Source: Chloroflexota bacterium
GTDB lineage: Bacteria; Chloroflexota; Anaerolineae; Aggregatilineales; Phototrophicaceae
Assembly: GCA_020161935.1 (NCBI GenBank)
Contig: JAIUNI010000010.1
Location: 124,001 to 188,000 of the forward strand
Reading direction: 5' to 3'
Length of the DNA: 64,000 nt
The number at the start of each line of letters is the position of its first letter. Within the stretch, counting starts at the first letter, position 1. This document shows positions 58,397 through 64,000 of the stretch, piece by piece. The notes under the pieces are model-generated. The model saw only the letters and a program-made list of their open reading frames with translations, was not told where the DNA came from and made no database searches. The translations under genes and the position numbers were made by a program.

Positions 58397-59377
58397 TTAT
58401 TTATCAGACGGATACTTGAGACCCCATTGGGCGCGGATGGCATCCATCGTGTGCATAATTTGCAGGGTTTCGTCCAGCGACATGGTTTCACTTTCGATCT
58501 TGCCTGCGCGGACGCATTGGGCGACCTCGGCGGCTTCGTGGCTGTAGCCGTTGCCGTCATGCGGCACGTCAAATGTTTGCTCTTTGCCACCCTTATATAG
58601 AATGAGCTTATTGGCGTGCCACCAGTCAGGGATGCGGATATAACCGTCCGTGCCGTAGATCAGGGCTTCGTGGGCGGTATTGGTGCGGGTGGCGGTCGAG
58701 AGCAGGGCAAGCTGATCTTTGTCGTAGCTGAGGACAATCGCAGCCTGTTCATCCACACCGGTTTCGCCGAGGTGGGCGGCAGAGGCAATCGTGGCAGGTT
58801 TGCCGAACAGTAAATAGGCGAGTGACAACGGGTAGATGCCGACATCGAGCAGCGCACCACCACCGAGCGCCAGATTAAACAGGCGGCCTTCTTCGTTGAC
58901 GCTGGTGCGGAAGCCGAAGTCGGCGTTGAGCATCCGAACGTCGCCAATTGCACCCTCCGCGATGAGCGACTGCGCCTTGATGATGGTGGGCAGGAAACGC
59001 GACCACATGGCTTCCATCAGGAATACACCTTTTTCACGGGCAACGGCGATCATCTCCTGCGCTTCGGCGGCGTTGATGGCGAAAGGTTTTTCGCACAGAA
59101 CAGCTTTACCCGCGTTCAGGCATAGGATGGTGTTTTCTTTGTGGAAGGGATGCGGCGTAGCGATGTAGATGGCATCGACTTCGGGGTCGTTCGCAAGAGC
59201 CTCATAGCTGGCATGGCGGTGCGGGATGTTAAATGTGTCGCCAAACTTATCCGCGTTGTGCTGCGTGCGTGATCCGACGGCGATGAGTTGAGCATCCGGC
59301 AGAACGGTTAAGCCGGTCGCAAATTTGTGGGCGATACCACCTGCTCCCAAAATTCCCCAGCGAAATGGTGTAGTCAA
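58397..59377 (-). CDS. Gfo/Idh/MocA family oxidoreductase
   Basis: This 326-residue NAD(P)-dependent dehydrogenase has the Rossmann motif GILGAGGIAHKFATGL, catalytic lysine in LCEKPFAIN and the C-terminal domain with GGGALLDVGIYPLSLAY. It resembles trans-1,2-dihydrobenzene-1,2-diol/glucose-fructose oxidoreductase-type members. The start is a TTG behind GGGAG; no ATG is close by. It acts with the neighbouring reductase on the imported sugar (inferred). Confidence 0.87.
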   Translation of the reverse strand: MTTPFRWGILGAGGIAHKFATGLTVLPDAQLIAVGSRTQHNADKFGDTFNIPHRHASYEALANDPEVDAIYIATPHPFHKENTILCLNAGKAVLCEKPFAINAAEAQEMIAVAREKGVFLMEAMWSRFLPTIIKAQSLIAEGAIGDVRMLNADFGFRTSVNEEGRLFNLALGGGALLDVGIYPLSLAYLLFGKPATIASAAHLGETGVDEQAAIVLSYDKDQLALLSTATRTNTAHEALIYGTDGYIRIPDWWHANKLILYKGGKEQTFDVPHDGNGYSHEAAEVAQCVRAGKIESETMSLDETLQIMHTMDAIRAQWGLKYPSDK

Positions 59378-59460
59378 TGTGTGATCTCCCTCTCGTGATT
59401 CATGAAGAAGGGCGCACGCTGCGCCCTTACCAAAATGCCTGAGCTAACACTCCCCATAAT

Positions 59461-60321
59461 TTAGCCCTTCAACGCGCCCGCCGCAAGACCACGCACGATA
59501 TAGCGTTGGAGGAATAAGCCGATGAGCATGACCGGCGTGACCATAATCAGTGAGAGGGCGGACATATACCACCACTCGATTCCTTTGGTGCTTTTCATAC
59601 CCGCGAGGTAAACCGGCATGGTGATGGCCTCAAAGTTGGTGAGCATGAGGGCGAACAGATACTCATTCCATGCAAAGATAAACGAGAACAGCGCCACCGT
59701 AACGAGGCCGGGGGTGCTGAGAGGGATGACGATACGGGCGAAGGTTTGCCAGCGCGTCGCGCCGTCCACACGGGCGCTTTCTTCAAGGTCAATCGGCAAA
59801 CTGTTGAAGAAGTCGCGCATGATCCACACCGAGAAGGGGATATTGAAAGCGGTATAGGCCAGAATCAGGCCGACGTGGGTATCAATCAACCTGAGGAAGT
59901 TGAAGAACAATAGGAAGGGAATGACCACGGCGGCGGGTGGCAAGAATCGCTGTGAGATAATCCAGAAAGCGATGTTGTCATTGCGCCAGCCGAGGCGCGA
60001 CCAGTAATAGCGGAAGCGCGAGAGGCCGTAGCCCGCCATCGAGCCGAGGATGACTGAGAACACACAGGATGTGAGTCCGGCAATGAGGCTGTTGCGGAAG
60101 TAGCGCACCGTTTTGGCCTGCTCATCCACCAGCAGGAACTTCCAATGGTCAGTAGTCGGTTGGTAATCGACAAACGGGATATATCGCGGGACGCGGTTGA
60201 CATCCAATGGGCGTTTGAAGGACGTTGTAATCATCCAATAGAACGGAAACAAGCAGATGAACGCCCAGATGGTGAGCAGGGTGTAGAGCATGATATTCGT
60301 GCCGAGTGAACGTTTTTTCAT
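59461..60321 (-). CDS. Carbohydrate ABC transporter permease (MalG type)
   Basis: This 286-residue membrane subunit has six helices and the EAA-loop EESARVDGATRWQTFARIVIP that binds the ATPase. The end (FLQRYIVRGLAAGALKG) is typical of the MalG/CUT1 group. A polar outer loop of about 45 residues after the first helix is longer than usual. It starts seven bases after the other permease gene. Confidence 0.92.
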   Translation of the reverse strand: MKKRSLGTNIMLYTLLTIWAFICLFPFYWMITTSFKRPLDVNRVPRYIPFVDYQPTTDHWKFLLVDEQAKTVRYFRNSLIAGLTSCVFSVILGSMAGYGLSRFRYYWSRLGWRNDNIAFWIISQRFLPPAAVVIPFLLFFNFLRLIDTHVGLILAYTAFNIPFSVWIMRDFFNSLPIDLEESARVDGATRWQTFARIVIPLSTPGLVTVALFSFIFAWNEYLFALMLTNFEAITMPVYLAGMKSTKGIEWWYMSALSLIMVTPVMLIGLFLQRYIVRGLAAGALKG

Positions 60322-60327
60322 GGTGGG

Positions 60328-61344
60328 TTACGTCCCTAACTGCCGGCGGGTTAGGCGGCGCGAGAAAGCCAAAAATAACGTCGCAAAGACGATCACGAGT
60401 ATAAGCAGCACCAAACCAATCGCTGCCGCGTAGCCATAGTTGCCGTAGCTGAGGGCCGTATCGAACACATACATGACCAGCGACTCGGTCGCTGAACCGG
60501 GGCCGCCCCCCGTGACCACATTAATGACATCCACGATTTTGAACATTTCAAGGCTGCGAATAAGGATGGCGGTGAGTGAAATGGGCAGCAGGATGGGAAA
60601 GGTGATGCTGCGTAAGAGTCGGAAGCGGGTCGCACCGTCTACACGAGCGGCCTCATAAATTTCTTCAGGGATGGACTGCATACCCGCTAGGAGCAGCAGC
60701 GTCATAAAGGGTATCCACTGCCACGAGTCGAGCAGGATAATCGTCCACGGGGCGGTGCTGGTATCCGTCAGCCACGGGATCGAGATGGTCACTTTTTGCC
60801 CGACAATGGGCGTAAGGAATGTGCCGATTGTGCGCTGTAACTGTGCTAAAGGCGAGATGCCGGAGTCGAACATCATACGTCCGACATAGCCAGTAGCGAC
60901 GGGCGTGAGCATCATCGGCAGTAGGAAGATGATGCGGTAAAAACGCTGCCCGCGAAAGTCTTGGTTGAGCATGAGCGCCAGCCCGAAGCCGATCACATAT
61001 TGGAGCGCGACCCCTGCGACCACATAAAACAGCGTGTTCTTAGCCGCGTTTAGAAGGCGGCTGTCGGTGGGGACACGCGCATAGTTGGCTAAGGAGAGGT
61101 CAGCCGGATTGCCGAGGCACAGCGCAGAACCCAATGAAGGTGCTGCTTGCACACCTTGCGCTGCCGTGCGCTGGCAGGTGGTGATGCTCACGCCGAGCGA
61201 CCAGAGCAGCGGCAGGATGGATAAGATCAGCAAAATAATGACGGCGGGTGATAAAAACAGGCGTTTAAACAGACGATCTTCACCGCTTTCGAGAATCGTC
61301 TGGTTTTCCTTTGAAAGGGGCTTAAGATCGGCTAAGTTACCCAA
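60328..61344 (-). CDS. Carbohydrate ABC transporter permease (MalF type)
   Basis: This membrane subunit (about 338 residues) pairs with the MalG-type subunit. It has six helices and the EAA-loop EEIYEAARVDGATRFRLLRSITFP. No ATG is available at the N-terminus; I prefer the TTG at 61344, which lies 9 bases after GAGG, over the TTG at 61359. A Ser/Ala/Cys-containing outer loop follows the first helix. The unit has no ATPase gene, so a shared MsmX/UgpC-type ATPase is expected. Confidence 0.9.
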   Translation of the reverse strand: MGNLADLKPLSKENQTILESGEDRLFKRLFLSPAVIILLILSILPLLWSLGVSITTCQRTAAQGVQAAPSLGSALCLGNPADLSLANYARVPTDSRLLNAAKNTLFYVVAGVALQYVIGFGLALMLNQDFRGQRFYRIIFLLPMMLTPVATGYVGRMMFDSGISPLAQLQRTIGTFLTPIVGQKVTISIPWLTDTSTAPWTIILLDSWQWIPFMTLLLLAGMQSIPEEIYEAARVDGATRFRLLRSITFPILLPISLTAILIRSLEMFKIVDVINVVTGGGPGSATESLVMYVFDTALSYGNYGYAAAIGLVLLILVIVFATLFLAFSRRLTRRQLGT

Positions 61345-61459
61345 AAGAATAATCCTCAATAATAAAAATTTATACTTTAGTTGCTATCACTATAACCAAT
61401 GAAGGCGCAGTTGCCCACGCCTTCATGATTTCAAACGTTATCTGTTCGGTGACTGATGT

Positions 61460-62935
61460 TTATTCAACACCCAACGACTGCTTGTACAGCGTCAGTTGGT
61501 TTTCGCGGCCTAGCCGGTCGGTGATGGCATCCCATGTGGCGACGACTTCATCCAGCGCGGTTTGCGGATCAGCCTCGCCGGTGATAGCCTTGGCGATACC
61601 AGCATCCAGCGCGTCGAAGTATTCAAACGCCCCCGGAATACGCAGGTCAACAATGGCGTTCGGATCGTCAATGGTCGCCTTGATGGCATCCAGATAATCC
61701 TTCGCCGATTCTTCATCAAAGCCCGCACCCGTCCACAGGTCGAGGTTGTCGAACTGGCTCTGGCGCAGCGGGTTCACGCCCGTGCCGCCGGTGACAGCCA
61801 GCGTACCCGCAAGGTCTTTGCCAGACAGATACTTGACGTAATCAAACGCGGCATCCTGAACGTCGGAGTCTGCGGCGACCGAGATGACCCAGCCACCGAA
61901 GGCGATGAAGGGTGCCTTGTTCACGCCACCTTCAGCATCCACCCATGCGCCGGTGGTGTAGTCCCAATACTTTTCAGCACCGGGGGTAACACCGAAGCCC
62001 GCGAGACCCTGAACGACTGAGGCGTTCGGGTCAATGGTGATCGGGCCGACATCGCCCCAATCCAGACCGAAGACCGATTGACCAGCGGGGAACACAGCGC
62101 GGACGTTGACCACATCGAAGTTAATCATGTCCGGTGCGGCGCAGCAGTTGTAAATATCAACCCAGTCTTGCAAACCCTGTACCCAACCGGGGTTGTTGAC
62201 CAACGGCTTCATGTTTTCGTCGAAGAAGAAGTACGGGTTGCCGGGGATCTTGGAGTAACCAGCCGCGCGATCCATCAAGAACCAGAAGCTCTGCGCCTTC
62301 TTACGGAGGGCTTCCGCGACACCGGAAATCGGGGCGGTCACACCGGCGGTATCGACTTCGCGACCTTGGAAGAACTCGGCAATCTGCTTATATTGAGTCC
62401 ATGTTTGGGGTTCATCCAAATCCCAACCGTACTTTTCCTTGAACTCGGCAGCGTAGGGGCTGTTGGGGTTCACGAGGTCTTTGCGGTAGTACATCATGTG
62501 GCTGTCACCGTCGAAGGGAACCGCGTAGGTGGTTCCACCCCAGTCGGCGATACGTTCACGGTACAGCGGCAGAATGTCGTCCCATTCAACGGCTTCCTTT
62601 ACATCATCAGGAATGGGAGACACGTAACCACCACCGGCAATATCGCCCATCCAGTCGGAGGCGTAAATCAGCACGTCGAATTCGCCAGTGCCAGTTTGGA
62701 GGGCGGTGATGATCTTGGGATACAGGTCAGCGAAGGCGAAGCGCTGGACTTCGACGGTCGCGCCCGTGGCGGCTGCCCATTCAGCACCGTACTTTTCAGC
62801 GGGGCCACCGATGGCCGAGCCTTCCTGCGTGACGACGACAACCTTCTTACCAGCGAAGGGTTGATCCTGCGCGACGACTGGCATGACCGCCAGCGTAAAT
62901 AGGGCTAAAACAACAACTAAGAGTGCTTTTTTCAT
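61460..62935 (-). CDS. Carbohydrate ABC transporter substrate-binding protein (family 1)
   Basis: This 491-residue binding protein starts at the ATG at 62935 behind GAGG. It has a signal peptide (MKKALLVVVLALF, cleavage near VVAQDQ) without a lipobox, and the two-lobed family 1 fold (DVLIYASDWMGDIAGGG; PFDGDSHMMYYRKDL; GLDWGDVGPI). Aromatic and acidic residues in these loops suit sugar binding. It heads the minus-strand unit and is the most upstream gene, with a leader of about 445 bases. Confidence 0.9.
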   Translation of the reverse strand: MKKALLVVVLALFTLAVMPVVAQDQPFAGKKVVVVTQEGSAIGGPAEKYGAEWAAATGATVEVQRFAFADLYPKIITALQTGTGEFDVLIYASDWMGDIAGGGYVSPIPDDVKEAVEWDDILPLYRERIADWGGTTYAVPFDGDSHMMYYRKDLVNPNSPYAAEFKEKYGWDLDEPQTWTQYKQIAEFFQGREVDTAGVTAPISGVAEALRKKAQSFWFLMDRAAGYSKIPGNPYFFFDENMKPLVNNPGWVQGLQDWVDIYNCCAAPDMINFDVVNVRAVFPAGQSVFGLDWGDVGPITIDPNASVVQGLAGFGVTPGAEKYWDYTTGAWVDAEGGVNKAPFIAFGGWVISVAADSDVQDAAFDYVKYLSGKDLAGTLAVTGGTGVNPLRQSQFDNLDLWTGAGFDEESAKDYLDAIKATIDDPNAIVDLRIPGAFEYFDALDAGIAKAITGEADPQTALDEVVATWDAITDRLGRENQLTLYKQSLGVE

Positions 62936-63319
62936 CTTTAACCTCAATCTTTATGAAACGAAAACTTTATCGGACAAAGGCTCTTGTTCATTATTGTTTG
63001 ACGGCAACCTCCTTCACTATGGATTTAGATTGTCGCTGATCGCAATCTGAAATCAGGTATAGAGCAAAACGCTGAATGAAGGTAAATGTGTCCCTTCGGA
63101 AATAGGCTTAGGGTCTACAGGGTTGAGGGGCCGCGATGAAATTGTGATGAAGGTGGCTTTTACAGGCTGTTGATGGGTTGGCGTGCCTCCATTCAGCGGC
63201 GTTTTCGGGCGTGCGCCGAACCGGAGGATAGCTCAATAGAGAGGCGACAATAAACGGTGTAAATGTTTGCATAAGTGTTGTCAGAAATAATAAGCGGTTG
63301 ACTAGTTGGCTGCCGGAAC

Positions 63320-63336
63320 ACTTGACTGATTCAAGT
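63320..63336. promoter_or_regulatory. Inverted repeat ACTTGA-N5-TCAAGT
   Basis: Perfect 6-base arms around CTGAT lie just downstream of the predicted minus-strand start site (about 63382), in the leader of the sugar unit. It could be an operator half of the GntR system or an RNA hairpin. Confidence 0.4.
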
Positions 63337-63388
63337 CTACAGGTCGTTCAATAAATTTATTCTGGTGTCATCGAAAAGCAACTTTGAA

Positions 63389-63417
63389 ATAGTATAAACA
63401 AGTTATTTTTCTGTCAA
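63389..63417 (-). promoter_or_regulatory. Promoter of the sugar ABC unit
   Basis: On the minus strand a perfect TTGACA (63412-63417) is followed after 17 bases by TACTAT (63389-63394), or after 15 by TATACT (63391-63396). Transcription from here would give a leader of about 445 bases before the binding-protein ATG. Confidence 0.6.
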
Positions 63418-63460
63418 GAAAACACAATTTGGAACCACACGTCCCAGTTTGTCCTGTCGT

Positions 63461-63474
63461 CTTGTCATGACAAG
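63461..63474. promoter_or_regulatory. 14-bp palindrome CTTGTCATGACAAG, candidate GntR operator
   Basis: The palindrome is perfect and lies 44 bases upstream of the -35 box of the sugar unit promoter. Its CTTGT and TGACA parts recur near the GntR start (CTTGT at 63626-63630) and in the minus -35 region. It is a likely regulator site. Confidence 0.55.
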
Positions 63475-63585
63475 TTATCCTTGCGATTATATAGAGACTG
63501 CCAAAACGTGTCAAATGCTTGTCGTACAGATCAGGCATAAATGGGTGGTTTCGAGTGCTGGTTGTGCCTATAGACCACCGTTGGT

Positions 63586-63639
63586 TTGACAGTCTATTTT
63601 ATGAACCTTATAATTCACCTGTCATCTTGTAATGTCAGG
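63586..63639 (+). promoter_or_regulatory. Consensus promoter with overlapping inverted repeat before gntR
   Basis: TTGACA (63586-63591) and TATAAT (63609-63614) match the sigma-70 consensus perfectly with a 17-base spacer. An inverted repeat CCTGTCAT-N6-ATGTCAGG (63618-63639, one internal mismatch position per arm) covers the predicted transcription start near 63621 and ends 8 bases before the GTG start. This is the arrangement of an autorepressor site. Confidence 0.8.
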
Positions 63640-63647
63640 ATAGAAGT

Positions 63648-64000
63648 GTGAAATCCCCAATCAATCGCAGCAGTCCAATTCCCTATTATGTCCAAGTGAA
63701 GGAACTGCTGCGCGACTGGATTAAGCAGGGTAAATGGAAAACCGGCGACCAGCTCCCCGGTGAGCATGAACTGTGTGCGACCTTTAGCGTCAGCCGCCCT
63801 GTCATCCGGCAGGCGTTGAGCGAACTCACCAGCGAAGGCTTGGTGACGCGCGAGAAGGGGAAAGGCACGTTCGTCGCGACCACGAAAATCAAAGAAGGCT
63901 TGGTGCAGCGGCTAACCGGTTTTTATCAGGATATGACTACGCAGGGGTATACGCCTGTTACCCATGTCCTACAGCAAGAAGTCGTCCCCGCGACCACCGA
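63648..64000 (+). CDS. GntR family regulator (HutC/UTRA type), cut by window end
   Basis: The frame opens at GTG 63648 and is still open at the window end (117 full codons). Residues 1-75 form the winged helix-turn-helix of GntR proteins: PIPYYVQVKELLRDWI, GDQLPGEHELCATFSVSRPVIRQAL and the wing GLVTREKGKGTFV. The start of a UTRA-like ligand domain follows (LTGFYQDMTTQGYTP). It is divergent from the sugar ABC unit and probably represses it until a sugar phosphate or related ligand binds. Confidence 0.9.
   Translation, partial: MKSPINRSSPIPYYVQVKELLRDWIKQGKWKTGDQLPGEHELCATFSVSRPVIRQALSELTSEGLVTREKGKGTFVATTKIKEGLVQRLTGFYQDMTTQGYTPVTHVLQQEVVPATT

Larger units (their letters stand above)
62936..63647. 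other. Regulatory region between the sugar ABC unit and GntR gene
   Basis: This 712-base region has no gene. It holds divergent promoters (minus 63389-63417, plus 63586-63614), three inverted repeats (63320-63336, 63461-63474, 63618-63639) and a long leader before the binding-protein gene. I saw no known riboswitch pattern in the leader. Confidence 0.6.

Noticed and set aside
62936..63382. Riboswitch in the leader of the sugar unit
   Set aside because: I could not recognise any known aptamer core by eye; only simple inverted repeats are visible.
1..64000. Mobile element or prophage
   Set aside because: No transposase, integrase, terminase or flanking inverted/direct repeats typical of insertion were found; only one tRNA gene is present and no fragment of it is repeated nearby.

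Overview
The window is chromosomal DNA from a bacterium with high-GC coding sequence. I see no transposase, integrase, phage or plasmid gene and no CRISPR array. The best guess at the lineage is Chloroflexota (Anaerolineae-like), as inference only. It rests on System I cytochrome c maturation with a Cys-type CcmE, a b6f-like quinol complex next to several c-type cytochromes, the HPS/PHI formaldehyde pair, many ABC importers and a heavy load of short intergenic repeats. No 16S rRNA gene or marker set is present to confirm this.

Layout. (1) 1-15.2 kb is a nitrogen/carboxylate catabolism region. It has an ornithine cyclodeaminase-like plus threonine dehydratase-like pair, an aldo/keto reductase, a complete Liv-type importer (livJHMGF) running into a class V aminotransferase, a two-gene ribbon-helix-helix/retropepsin module, a threonine synthase-like enzyme, a kynurenine formamidase-like cyclase and a split TPP decarboxylase of the sulfopyruvate decarboxylase type. 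(2) 15.7-19.4 kb is a tightly overlapping sugar operon: GT39 transferase, GT2 transferase, WecE-type aminotransferase. (3) 19.5-29.5 kb is mixed: a MutS-type ATPase, a sugar isomerase and Gfo/Idh/MocA oxidoreductase behind a LacI-type operator, NIPSNAP, a WYL regulator, a VOC protein, an M20 peptidase and an FG-GAP lipoprotein. (4) 29.5-43.9 kb, all on the minus strand, is a respiratory block. One unit is Rieske, cytochrome b, two diheme cytochromes c, one monoheme cytochrome c and a small membrane protein, behind a visible promoter. The other is the ccm unit (E, F, H, G, a CcmI-like gene, an extra membrane protein, A, B, C, D) ending at a clear terminator. The second unit attaches the haems that the first needs.

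(5) 44.3-51.5 kb is mostly housekeeping: RNase D, a beta-CASP metallo-hydrolase, TadA, a GlsB-like membrane protein, tRNA-Ser(CGA) and ribokinase, plus an unknown acidic protein that ends in a sliding-clamp-binding motif. (6) 51.5-52.6 kb is a gene-free island of 7-bp and 9-bp periodic repeats; a second 9-bp island lies inverted at 26.4-26.8 kb. (7) 52.6-56.4 kb holds two tandem paralogous membrane proteins and the HPS/PHI genes. (8) 56.5-64 kb is a sugar-uptake and catabolism unit (binding protein, two permeases, dehydrogenase, aldo/keto reductase, amidotransferase-like protein). It is divergent from a GntR regulator cut by the window end, whose promoter has consensus boxes with an inverted repeat on the predicted start site.

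The most interesting items are the RHH/retropepsin pair, the aminotransferase/TPP-decarboxylase catabolic set, the clamp-motif protein, the extended b6f-like cytochrome b with an APWY Qo motif, the CcmE CxxxF variant and the paired 9-bp-periodic islands.
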